Source of the DNA: JAVBNJ01 sp031551625
GTDB lineage: Bacteria; Bacteroidota; Bacteroidia; Bacteroidales; UBA932
Assembly (NCBI GenBank): GCA_031551625.1
Contig: JAVBNJ010000116.1
Coordinates: forward strand, 1 to 15,856
DNA length: 15,856 bases
Direction of reading: 5' to 3'
Shown: piece after piece, positions 4,883-14,060 of the stretch
How the letters are laid out: each line of letters begins with the position of its first letter
How positions within the stretch are numbered: the stretch's first letter is position 1
Made by a program: the position numbers and the translations under genes
The notes under the pieces: generated by a model
Databases searched by the model: none
Told to the model about the DNA's origin: nothing
The model's input: only the letters and a program-made list of their open reading frames with translations

Positions 4883-7800
4883 ATGAAAACAAAATCTATT
4901 ATTTTAATAACCCTTTTAAGCCTGTTTGTTTCGCAGGCGTGGGCGCAGCAGGGAAAAGAGTATCCGCAATACTTTTATTTCAATCCTTTGGCAACCGATG
5001 CCGATAAAAACGGATGGACGGTTAACGATGGAGAACTTATTTCGCCTGTTTTAGACCTGAGTTCCATGCAAAACCCGGAACTATTTATTGCCGAACGTGG
5101 CTCGTATTCTATTCCATCGTACTATCTTAGTGAAGATGGTGAAACTTTTTCAACAGCAGAAATTAGAAGTGTAAAATCGGATATAGCCGGTTATTTTACA
5201 GTCGCCCTTTCCAACAAAGTAAAAAAGATAAAAATAAACTATTTAAATATATCCATCAATGATTTTTGCATTCGCGAGAAAGGAAATTATCCCAATGCTA
5301 CCCGTCATATTTTTCACAGCTTTTCGGGCGCTGCTGTGCCAAGCGATATTACTGGAACCGGCTTGAGTATTGACAACGGGCAACTGCTTTTCAAGAAAGC
5401 CGAATGGCAAGGCTTCAATTTGAGCGATATGAGCAACCCCGTACTTTCATTATATACAGCTGATCCTGATAATTGGAACACTACCATAACGGTAACGATT
5501 ACCACGCCCGAAAATACGGTAATCCGTACCATCAATACGGGTCCGGGTGGTCAATATACCGATATCCGGTTGCCCAACAATGCTACTAAGATCACTATTG
5601 AAACCTCGTCCGATGCCGCTCGCCTGGATAACCTGCACATTGCCGAACTCTACTACCAGCAAATAGTACAGCAAGCCCAACCTCTTTTGTACGGATGGCT
5701 GGCCGCCGAAGGCAATGAAGGTATGAGTTGGGCGTATGCCGATAATACTTACACCCTTACCGGAACTCCCGCTGTTGCCGATACGAAAGCCATGCTATGG
5801 TTGCCAAAAATACAAAGGCACCGTGATCTTAATGGCGATTTGTTTATAATGGCCGAAATACAAAATCCTAATCCGGCGAAGATGCACTTGTATTTCAACG
5901 AACAGCTCGTGAATGCTACCGGTACAGTGCTGTTGCCTGTACCGGTGGAAGGATTACAGGTTTTGAATTTCAAAGCGGTAAGTGTGGACAATACACCTGT
6001 TGCAATAACCCTAAAGAATATTGCATTAGTTGATTCACGGGCTAAGGCGCAAACTGATTTAACACAATGGTACAGCGAATTTTCCGATGATTCTACCATG
6101 CAATTTATACAATTTTCAAATAGTGGTGGACAAAAATTCCGCCTTATCGATGAGAAACCATATGCATATCAACAGTTATATGATAGATACCCTCAATATT
6201 CAGGATCTACTGCTGCAAAATATTATCCTATCAACAATGATGAGATAGCCGATTTCTATGCTATTCCACAACAGGGGCAATTGGAAATTTATACAGGATT
6301 AGCTGACGGAAGTGCGGATAAGAAAGTATTTTCCTACGATTTTTCCAACTCTTACAACATTCAAACAGGCGCTTGCGACTACAACAGCGACGGGCTTACC
6401 GATTTTATGCTCGAAAATGGTTATGTATTGGTGCAGGGAGCTGATGGTTCGTTTACCAAGCGCAAGCTCGATCTTATGAGCCGCGAGGCTTACGAGTTGG
6501 GTTACGCCAACCAGCCGGCTACGCAGTCGAATTTAACAAAGCCCCGCTTCAGTGGCGTGTGCATAGGCGACGATATGTCGCTCCCTGCCACTTACGTCAG
6601 TCCTGTAACAGAACCTATCTCAATAGTGGATTTCGATGGCGACGGACGTCCCGATATTATGAATAATATGAGTGGCGAATTGCTCCTCAATGTAGGGCAA
6701 GACCGCTATATCCGCCAGCAATTGGGCGGCTACGTGCTGTTCCGCGATTTTAATGGCGACAACGTGCAGGACTATGTAATATATGATGCAAAAAAGAAAA
6801 TTACGACTGTTTATATTGCGCAAGCCGACGGTACGCTAAAATCGCAGGTGCTGATGGACAACCTGAGCATGGACAACCAGATATGGCTCTACGATTACGA
6901 TAAGGACGGCGATGTGGATATTATCCTTCCGTTCAGCTATAACGCAAGCAACGGCGCGGCATTTTTGGTAGTAATGGAAAACGATGGAGCGGGCAATTTT
7001 ACCATGCACGAAAATTCGTACACCCAGCACCTGCAATTTATAGCCTGTGCCGATATTGACAACGACGGTTACTATGATATTGCGGCATACGTACAAGGTG
7101 ATAATAAAAATATACGTTGCCTAAAAGGAAACAGCCAATACCAGTTTACCTTACAAACAACTCCGCTGCTAACTTTAACCGGAGATTTTTATACAACTGA
7201 TTTCAAGTTCAGTTTAGCCGATATAAATAACGATGGAAAGTACGAGTTGATAGCGGATGGATATGATGCAGTATATTCCTTGTCGGGAGTAACCCCTACC
7301 GTGAATATGCCGCCATTGCAACCGTCTGCCCCCGAATTTGTGTTCGAGCCTTCTACCGGCTACCTGAAAGTAAGCTGGCAGCGTGGGCAGGACAACGAAT
7401 CGTCGGCTGCCGACCTCACTTATGCTTTGCGCATAGGTACGGCTCCGGGCAAAGGCGATATTCTTCATGCCAGTGCCTATGCCGATGGCCGCCGCCGCAA
7501 CCTGATGAACGGCAACATGGGCTATGCGCTCGATAAAATCATCGATGCCTCGGGATGGAACCTCGGCAACTACTACATTTCGGTACAGGCTATCGATCCC
7601 ATGCACCGCGGTTCGGCTTTCTCGGCGCCTGCCGTGTTTACCAAAACACAACTGCCGGCGAATTTTATCCTTTCCGACGAAAATACGACCAGCGACACGC
7701 TTACCGTTTCGCTTACCACACAACGCGACCCTGCTTTACAATACCTTTGGAATTTCGACGGTGGACAAATTATCGGAAGTAATGCCGACTCGTCGGTGAT

Positions 7801-10800
7801 GAAACTGCACTACATGCAACCCGGCGCCAAACGTATCAGTTTGCAAACCCGTAATGCTGCCGGCGAATTATCGCCCCTGTGCGAGCGCGAAACCTACCTC
7901 TTTGCCAATAAATTTACGCCCGCATTCAGTTATACGCCTATCAATGACTACAAATTTTCAGTTAGAGCTTTTGCCGATTTGGACAACAACGGTATTCCAG
8001 AAGCCTTGACCACCAACGGCGTTTACCAAAACGACGGCTACGGGAACTTTAGCAAAGTAACCAAAATATTCAATACCAACCTCAAATTTGCCGATCCTCA
8101 ATTGTTGGATTACAATGGCGATGGCATAGTGGATATTCTGGATTTTGATGCGTATATTTCGAACGACAAAACCCGCGCCTATACCAATAGTTCCACCCTC
8201 AACAATTTTACGCTGCCTACTGCCCCCGTAAATTTGGGACATACCTATTTGCCGGATGTGGACTTTAATAACGATGGAAAATTGGATTTTTATCTACCTG
8301 TTTACAATTATAGCCTTTATAGGAGTTTACCCACTCAGTGGTTAAACGATGGTAATTACACCAATTTTACCCAACATTCTACATCATCCGATTTATTGTC
8401 ACATGGCGGCATTATTAAAAGGGATGTAAATGGCGATGGTTGGATGGATTTGGTAAGCTTATATGGAACTACATACGCGAAAAAGGTAGAAATATTGCTA
8501 AATAATGGAGATGGCACATTTACCGAAAAAATTATACCGGCGCCAAATGTAACAGTCCAAAATAATTTTTATCATATTTTTGCCGATATGAATAGCGACG
8601 GTTATTTGGATTTGGTAACAGGCCATTTAAACAGCAACAAAATATACATCCACCTGAACAATAAGAATGAAGATTTTAACCAAAAAGTAGAAGTTGTAAT
8701 ACCTAAAGAAAAAGTAGAATATAGTACAATTCTTTATGCTTACGATTTCGACAATAATGGATATTTGGATTTAGTGTATGATTGTTACGCTAGTGGTAGC
8801 AATGATCATAAGTTCTGTGTATTGTATTTTGATGAAAATAGGAATGTTCAATTTATGGAAACCGATAAAATACTGAACTATGGAGAATTTATGGCCGATT
8901 TGGATGGTGATGGGGTACAGGATTTTGCCGAGTACAAAAACAATACCACCGTTGCCAACAGCCGCCCCTTGCCGCCGGCAAGCATACGCACCACGCAATT
9001 GGATAATTCGTTGTTGGTAGAATGGGATGTGGCGCAGGATGCCGAAACGCCCGCAGGGCTTATGCGCTACAACATAGGCGTAAAGAAAAAAGGAGCTTCC
9101 GGAGCAGGAGCCTTTGTTATTTCGCCGCTCAACGGGCTGAAAGACGAAGCCCTTCCCGTTGCAAGAGTGGTAAATGAATTCGGCGTAAATGAAATGTATA
9201 ATCCTTATTACCGCACGGCTACCCGCATGGAAATACCGCTTACCGCCCTCAGCGAAGGAGAGTACGAAGTACAAATCCAAAGTATGGATGCATGGAATGC
9301 GCCGTCGGTATTTTCGCCGGTGCATACGGTAAAAGTAAAAAATAATCCGCAAATAAAACTGCCCGCCGCAGCTTGCGCCGGTATGGCTGCAAGCATCGAA
9401 TACAAGGGAACAGGCTTGGCAAGCCAGCGCGTATGGAATTGGGACGGAGGCGAATTGCAAACTGCCAACGGCAATATCTATGAAGTAATTTGGGATACCG
9501 AAGGCAACAAAACCATCACCGTTACCGTAGGCGGCGTAACCGATACGGCTTACCTGCAAGTGCGGGCGGCTATCAATCCGGCTATCAACCTGCCGGCATT
9601 GCTTATGGTAAATGCTCCCGCTAATTTCGATTTGCCTGCCGGTTATACTTCCTATTCGTGGACATCGGTCTACAATGCTGACCAGTTTGTCGAAAGCATT
9701 GCCTCTATGATTGCCGGCGACCGTCAACCAAATGTTATTGCCACCACCCAGCCAACTATCAGCACCCGCACAAGCAACCCGAATGCGGCAGTGGCAACCT
9801 TCCACAAAGCCGGTTACTACACTTTGAAATTTACATTTACTACTCCTTGCGGAGAGGTTACCGCTGAGGCGCAAGTGCAAGTGCTGGAGGCTCCCGCGCC
9901 GGTTATCGATTTGGTTACCGCCGATGCAAGCACCGGAAAAAACAAAATAGCATGGACAGTTCCGGTCGGTTTGCCCAATTTGATTACCGGAGTAAATATT
10001 TATAAAGAAGGCAGCAGGTACAACGATTTCCAATTAGAAGCCACTTTGCCTCTTAGCCAAACATCCTACGTGGATATGTTTTCCAATCCCAACATTATGG
10101 CATCGCGTTACCGTATGGCATGGACTACGCCGGAGGGTAGCGAATCGCAACCGAGCATAGCCCACAAAGGCATCCACCTGATGATAAACAAAGGAATAGG
10201 CAATAGCTGGAACCTCTTCTGGGGACAATACGAAGGCGCAATAATCGAAAGTTTTAAAATATTACGCGGAACTACTCCCGAAAACCTGACCTTGTTGCAG
10301 GAAGTATCGGGCAGCAACGCTTCGTTCTCCGATTTAACGCCGCCCGCAGGCAATGTATATTATGCCATTGAATACAACGCCGTATATACGCCTGATTATG
10401 CGCCCCTGAATGTGAAAAAGTCCATATCGGCAAAAGCAGAAGAAGCGCCAGCCGGTCGTTCGAATGTGGTATCGGTAAGCGATGCATTTTCGGTTAATTT
10501 AGCCACAGCGGTAACCGTATCGGTAAAAGATGCCGAAATAACCCCTGCAAAACCGGCCACTGTAGCCATTGCCGATATTACGCCGGTAACAGCTACTTAC
10601 CAAGGGGTAAATTGGAGCATTACTTCCGGCGCTTCGCTGGCTACTATCGACCAGTACGGCAACATCGCCCTTACCGGACAAGGTAATGGAAACGTAACGG
10701 TGAAAGCCACTACAATCGACGGTTCAAATCTCAGCAACAGCAAAACCCTTGTGGTAAAAAATGTAATCACTTCCATAAGTGTCCGCCGCGACAGAAACGA

Positions 10801-12625
10801 ACTTACGCCTCAACAAAGTTCTACGAATTTATATGCCGATATTTTGCCGGCGGAAATGGCTTCGTCGGAAGTGGTTTGGAGTATTGCACAGCAAAATGGA
10901 ACATTCGAAGCCCATATATCCGGCAATGAACTTTCTGTGTATAATATAAGTACAAACGGAAATATTACCGTTCGCGCTACCACCACCAACGGTAGCGGCA
11001 TGTACGCCGAAAAAACGATTACCGTAACCCAATCAGGCACTACCACTGTACCGGTTACGGGAGTTAGTTTAAACAAAACCGAAACAACCTTATCCATCAA
11101 TGGAACCGAGCAACTCACCGCCACCGTATTACCGGCAAATGCTACTAATAAAGAAGTAACATGGAGTACTTCCAACAGCAATATCGCCACCGTGAGCGAT
11201 GGATTGGTTACCGGCAAAGCCGAAGGTACGGCTATGATTACCGTTACCACCACAGACGGCGCCTATGCGGCTGCCTGCACCGTACGTGTGCAAACCGCAA
11301 ACATTGCCGTTACGGGAATGACGTTGAATAAAACAGCTACCACTTTATTAATTAAAAGCGCCGAGCAACTCACCGCTACCGTATTGCCCGCAAATGCGAC
11401 GAATAAAACTGTAACATGGAGCAGTTCCAACAACAGTATCGTTACCGTTAGCAATGGGTTAATCACGGGACAAGCTGAAGGCGCCGCCACAATTACCGTT
11501 ACCACCATAGATGGCGGTTATACGGCTGCCTGTACCGTGAATGTACAAGCCACAAGTATTGCCGTTACAGGAGTTACGTTGAACAAAACCGAAACGACCT
11601 TATCCATCAACGGAACCAAGCAACTCGTAGCGACTGTATTACCGACAAATGCGACTAATAAAAATGTAGTATGGAGTAGTTCTAACAGTAATGTAGCTAC
11701 TGTGAACGATGGGTTGGTTACCGGCAAAGCCGAAGGTACGGCAATGATTACCGTTACTACGGAAGATGGAAGTAAAACGGCATCGTGCGCCGTGACGGTA
11801 GTTGATAATCCGGTTACGTTGACCGCTTTCTCATTGAGTCAAGGCGCGGAAATAACGGCTTTCCGGACGGTGAGTTTGAACCATACGTTTAGCGGCGGCG
11901 CGCCTACACACTACATGGCCAGCGAAAACGAAACCTTTACCGGCGCCGCATGGCAAGCTTACAATGGAACGGGTAATTACTACACGTTTGTTTCTGACCA
12001 GAACGGCGTGAAAAAAGTATTTACCAAACTCAAAAACGGCGCAGGGGAAACAGCGGCCAGGAGCGACGAAATTACGTACAAAGCATTACACCCGAAACTT
12101 AGCCTGTCGGCCTTTGCCATCAATAAAGGCGCAAGCCGGACTGCCAGCCGCACGGTAACGTTGAATCACACCGTGGAAAATGGCATCCCTACTTTGTACA
12201 GCGTTTCGGAAAACGCCGCTTTAGTCGGAACCACGTGGTTGTCGTATGTTAAAACACCGGGATTTACCCTGTCGGAAGGCAACGGAACAAAGACGATATA
12301 CATGGCCGTGGCCAACGAATCCGACACTTCCGGCATAGTATCCGGCCAGATTTACCTGGACGAATCAATAACCGTAGATTTCCACGGACTGACGGCCGCC
12401 TTGTACCCGAATCCGGTGAGCGATGTGGTGAACACGGTAGTAAAAGACGGATTCCACGGATCGGTGGACGTGACGGTGTACAGTATGACCGGAGAACGCT
12501 ATTTATCACAAACTTTTTCTACCCCGTCGTTTACGCTCGACCTTTCAAAATGCCCGGCCGGCTTGCTGTTAGTGAAACTGACGAGCGGCAGCAATTATGT
12601 GGTGAAACAAATTGTGAAACAATAA
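4883..12625 (+). CDS. Giant type IX-secreted multidomain surface protein, 2580 residues
   Basis: I chose the ATG at 4883 because it gives a textbook signal peptide (MKTKSIILITLLSLFVSQAWAQ) 34 bases after the previous stop. An in-frame start at 4727 would overlap that gene by 122 bases. Residues 25 to about 390 are beta-rich modules. Residues about 490-800 form a first FG-GAP/VCBS region with calcium-loop-like motifs (DxDxDG type) at 499, 583, 622, 671, 724 and 780. FN3-like (about 815-905) and PKD-like (about 915-1000) modules follow. A second propeller region has seven motifs at 1032, 1076, 1127, 1181, 1235, 1288 and 1339, with FN3-like (about 1365-1475) and PKD-like (about 1480-1560) modules behind it. 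Next come Ig/FN3-like modules to about 1865, two degenerate and three clear BIG2 domains (to about 2308), and a pair of related modules (about 2310-2495). The end is a type A T9SS sorting domain (LYPNPV at 2507, final VKQIVKQ). It is probably a calcium-stabilised adhesin or matrix protein; no enzyme motif was seen. Confidence 0.92.
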   Translation: MKTKSIILITLLSLFVSQAWAQQGKEYPQYFYFNPLATDADKNGWTVNDGELISPVLDLSSMQNPELFIAERGSYSIPSYYLSEDGETFSTAEIRSVKSDIAGYFTVALSNKVKKIKINYLNISINDFCIREKGNYPNATRHIFHSFSGAAVPSDITGTGLSIDNGQLLFKKAEWQGFNLSDMSNPVLSLYTADPDNWNTTITVTITTPENTVIRTINTGPGGQYTDIRLPNNATKITIETSSDAARLDNLHIAELYYQQIVQQAQPLLYGWLAAEGNEGMSWAYADNTYTLTGTPAVADTKAMLWLPKIQRHRDLNGDLFIMAEIQNPNPAKMHLYFNEQLVNATGTVLLPVPVEGLQVLNFKAVSVDNTPVAITLKNIALVDSRAKAQTDLTQWYSEFSDDSTMQFIQFSNSGGQKFRLIDEKPYAYQQLYDRYPQYSGSTAAKYYPINNDEIADFYAIPQQGQLEIYTGLADGSADKKVFSYDFSNSYNIQTGACDYNSDGLTDFMLENGYVLVQGADGSFTKRKLDLMSREAYELGYANQPATQSNLTKPRFSGVCIGDDMSLPATYVSPVTEPISIVDFDGDGRPDIMNNMSGELLLNVGQDRYIRQQLGGYVLFRDFNGDNVQDYVIYDAKKKITTVYIAQADGTLKSQVLMDNLSMDNQIWLYDYDKDGDVDIILPFSYNASNGAAFLVVMENDGAGNFTMHENSYTQHLQFIACADIDNDGYYDIAAYVQGDNKNIRCLKGNSQYQFTLQTTPLLTLTGDFYTTDFKFSLADINNDGKYELIADGYDAVYSLSGVTPTVNMPPLQPSAPEFVFEPSTGYLKVSWQRGQDNESSAADLTYALRIGTAPGKGDILHASAYADGRRRNLMNGNMGYALDKIIDASGWNLGNYYISVQAIDPMHRGSAFSAPAVFTKTQLPANFILSDENTTSDTLTVSLTTQRDPALQYLWNFDGGQIIGSNADSSVMKLHYMQPGAKRISLQTRNAAGELSPLCERETYLFANKFTPAFSYTPINDYKFSVRAFADLDNNGIPEALTTNGVYQNDGYGNFSKVTKIFNTNLKFADPQLLDYNGDGIVDILDFDAYISNDKTRAYTNSSTLNNFTLPTAPVNLGHTYLPDVDFNNDGKLDFYLPVYNYSLYRSLPTQWLNDGNYTNFTQHSTSSDLLSHGGIIKRDVNGDGWMDLVSLYGTTYAKKVEILLNNGDGTFTEKIIPAPNVTVQNNFYHIFADMNSDGYLDLVTGHLNSNKIYIHLNNKNEDFNQKVEVVIPKEKVEYSTILYAYDFDNNGYLDLVYDCYASGSNDHKFCVLYFDENRNVQFMETDKILNYGEFMADLDGDGVQDFAEYKNNTTVANSRPLPPASIRTTQLDNSLLVEWDVAQDAETPAGLMRYNIGVKKKGASGAGAFVISPLNGLKDEALPVARVVNEFGVNEMYNPYYRTATRMEIPLTALSEGEYEVQIQSMDAWNAPSVFSPVHTVKVKNNPQIKLPAAACAGMAASIEYKGTGLASQRVWNWDGGELQTANGNIYEVIWDTEGNKTITVTVGGVTDTAYLQVRAAINPAINLPALLMVNAPANFDLPAGYTSYSWTSVYNADQFVESIASMIAGDRQPNVIATTQPTISTRTSNPNAAVATFHKAGYYTLKFTFTTPCGEVTAEAQVQVLEAPAPVIDLVTADASTGKNKIAWTVPVGLPNLITGVNIYKEGSRYNDFQLEATLPLSQTSYVDMFSNPNIMASRYRMAWTTPEGSESQPSIAHKGIHLMINKGIGNSWNLFWGQYEGAIIESFKILRGTTPENLTLLQEVSGSNASFSDLTPPAGNVYYAIEYNAVYTPDYAPLNVKKSISAKAEEAPAGRSNVVSVSDAFSVNLATAVTVSVKDAEITPAKPATVAIADITPVTATYQGVNWSITSGASLATIDQYGNIALTGQGNGNVTVKATTIDGSNLSNSKTLVVKNVITSISVRRDRNELTPQQSSTNLYADILPAEMASSEVVWSIAQQNGTFEAHISGNELSVYNISTNGNITVRATTTNGSGMYAEKTITVTQSGTTTVPVTGVSLNKTETTLSINGTEQLTATVLPANATNKEVTWSTSNSNIATVSDGLVTGKAEGTAMITVTTTDGAYAAACTVRVQTANIAVTGMTLNKTATTLLIKSAEQLTATVLPANATNKTVTWSSSNNSIVTVSNGLITGQAEGAATITVTTIDGGYTAACTVNVQATSIAVTGVTLNKTETTLSINGTKQLVATVLPTNATNKNVVWSSSNSNVATVNDGLVTGKAEGTAMITVTTEDGSKTASCAVTVVDNPVTLTAFSLSQGAEITAFRTVSLNHTFSGGAPTHYMASENETFTGAAWQAYNGTGNYYTFVSDQNGVKKVFTKLKNGAGETAARSDEITYKALHPKLSLSAFAINKGASRTASRTVTLNHTVENGIPTLYSVSENAALVGTTWLSYVKTPGFTLSEGNGTKTIYMAVANESDTSGIVSGQIYLDESITVDFHGLTAALYPNPVSDVVNTVVKDGFHGSVDVTVYSMTGERYLSQTFSTPSFTLDLSKCPAGLLLVKLTSGSNYVVKQIVKQ
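11054..11806 (+). repeat. Three tandem BIG2 repeats, 255-base period
   Basis: Units begin at 11054, 11309 and 11564, each with GTTAC-GGA and coding for VTG(V/M)(S/T)LNKT. Each encodes an 85-residue bacterial Ig-like group 2 domain with the family core QL-ATVLP-NATNK-V-WSSSN. Copies one and three are closer to each other (both TETTLSINGT and LVTGKAEGTAMITVTT) than either is to the middle copy. Confidence 0.9.
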
Positions 12626-12638
12626 AACATTGTACATT

Positions 12639-13946
12639 ATGAAGACGACATATTTTTTAAACGAAAGAAAACATACTTCCGCTACTCACTGTGTACTCCT
12701 CCTCCTGCTTCCCTTTTTCGGGCTGCTTGCAGCTTGCGGTGGTGGCGGCGGCGACGATCCGGATCCCGACCCTGCCATTCCGGTTACCGTAACCCTGAAT
12801 CCGCTTACCGTGGCTATTCCGGCTACCGGAGGAGAAAGCACGATTTCGGTAACCACCACAGCCGACTGGTCGGCAGCAAGCAATCAGGGCTGGCTGACGG
12901 TTACCAAGGAAAGCTCCACGTCGTTGAAAATTCAGGCCGAAGCCAATACTACGGGCAACGACCGTCCGGCAAAAGTAACCTTTACAGCCGGCACAGCCAC
13001 GGCATCGGTGAATGTAACGCAAGCCAAGCTATCGGCCATGCAGGCCGACAGCTTGGCGCTGATAGCTTTGTACAATGCAACGGCCGGTTCCAACTGGACA
13101 ACAAAATGGAACCTGGCCACGCCTGTTAAGCAATGGCACGGCGTTACGGTTACCAACAATCGAGTAACCATGCTGAAACTGGGGAACAATAACCTGAACG
13201 GCACGTTTCCTGAAGCAATTACAACGCTTAGCGAATTGCAATACATGGATGTATGCCGGAATGCGCTGAATGGCGCACTGCCTGCGGCAATCAACAATTT
13301 AACCAAAATTACTTACTTCGATATCTCGGAGAATCAATTTACCGGCGCTGTTCCAACCGTAAGCAATCTGACGAAGTTGGTACTGTTCGACGCCAGTGTG
13401 AACGGCTTCACCGGCCCGTTGCCCGCATCGTTGAGCAATGCTGTTTTGCTGGAATATCTGGCATTCCACAAAAATGCGATGAACGACGCTTTGCCTGCCG
13501 CATGGAAAACATTGGTCAAGTTAAATTATCTGGATGTAAGCGGCAACGACTTCAGCGGCGCTATTCCCGCAGACTGGTCCACGTTGACGAAAATGCAGGC
13601 ATTCTATTTGTATAAAAATTCGCTGCACGGAACAATACCGGCTTACCTGACAACTTTTCCCCATTTAAAATCGCTGGCGTTAGACGGCAACAATCTCAGC
13701 GGAAGCATCCCTGCGGCGTTAGGCGATATTCCTGCGCTGGAAGAATTGTGGCTGGCCAAAAACCAGTTGACGGACGTTATTCCCAACTCCTTGCTGAATA
13801 ACAGCCACTGGAGCGTTTGGGAAGAAAACGTTTGCCCGCAACAATCGGGCTATGGTTTTACGAACTGTACTCCGTCGCCTGCTCCTGCACAATCAAAAGC
13901 CTGCGACTACCACCCCCGCCTGGCGAAAGAAAAGTACAGGAAATAA
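12639..13946 (+). CDS. BACON-domain lipoprotein with plant-type leucine-rich repeats
   Basis: This 435-residue protein starts 13 bases after the giant gene, clearly in the same transcription unit. The ATG at 12639 is preferred over a TTG at 12630. A signal peptide ends in a lipobox (LLAAC, Cys33) followed by a glycine run and DDPDPD, so a lipid-anchored and possibly surface-exposed protein is expected. Residues about 48-130 are a BACON domain (PATGGESTISV, ADWSAAS, WLTVTK, VNVTQAK), common in Bacteroidota surface proteins. Residues about 135-170 resemble the N-terminal cap of plant LRR proteins (DSLALIALYNATAGSNW). Nine repeats of about 24 residues follow (L-YLD-S-N-FSGAIPA type). A C-terminal region with three cysteines (CPQQSGYG, NCTP, ACDYHP) ends in a basic tail. 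The repeats suggest a protein-binding surface. A strong terminator follows. Confidence 0.9.
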   Translation: MKTTYFLNERKHTSATHCVLLLLLPFFGLLAACGGGGGDDPDPDPAIPVTVTLNPLTVAIPATGGESTISVTTTADWSAASNQGWLTVTKESSTSLKIQAEANTTGNDRPAKVTFTAGTATASVNVTQAKLSAMQADSLALIALYNATAGSNWTTKWNLATPVKQWHGVTVTNNRVTMLKLGNNNLNGTFPEAITTLSELQYMDVCRNALNGALPAAINNLTKITYFDISENQFTGAVPTVSNLTKLVLFDASVNGFTGPLPASLSNAVLLEYLAFHKNAMNDALPAAWKTLVKLNYLDVSGNDFSGAIPADWSTLTKMQAFYLYKNSLHGTIPAYLTTFPHLKSLALDGNNLSGSIPAALGDIPALEELWLAKNQLTDVIPNSLLNNSHWSVWEENVCPQQSGYGFTNCTPSPAPAQSKACDYHPRLAKEKYRK

Positions 13947-13978
13947 TTTATACTAATTTAACAATATCGAATAACAAA

Positions 13979-14025
13979 AAAACTATGGAGTTGCAAGCAA
14001 ATTGTCGCTCCATAGTTTTATATTT
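13979..14025 (+). terminator. Strong intrinsic terminator ending the surface-protein operon
   Basis: AAAACTATGGAG (13979-13990) pairs perfectly with CTCCATAGTTTT (14008-14019) across a 17-base loop, followed by a T-rich run. It separates the lipoprotein gene from the regulator gene downstream. Confidence 0.85.
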
Positions 14026-14029
14026 TTAC

Positions 14030-14037
14030 TATATTTG
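14030..14037 (+). promoter_or_regulatory. TATATTTG promoter element of the membrane regulator
   Basis: TATATTTG fits TAnnTTTG and lies 23 bases before the ATG at 14061, giving a short leader of about 17 bases. A partial TTG at 14002-14004 is 25 bases upstream, so the upstream box is weak and overlaps the terminator loop. Confidence 0.5.
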
Positions 14038-14060
14038 TATTTAACCAAACCACAAATGCT

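Noticed and set aside
8771..10033. Open frame of 420 codons on the minus strand
   Set aside because: It lies wholly within the giant gene, opposite its propeller and FN3 coding. Its product has no recognisable domain, so it is a shadow of the compositional bias.
10810..11727. Three successive minus-strand open frames with similar sequences
   Set aside because: They are antisense images of the three BIG2 repeats, which explains their mutual similarity.
13817..14044. 75-codon plus-strand open frame across the end of the lipoprotein gene
   Set aside because: It overlaps the lipoprotein gene in another frame and runs through the operon terminator; no family resemblance.
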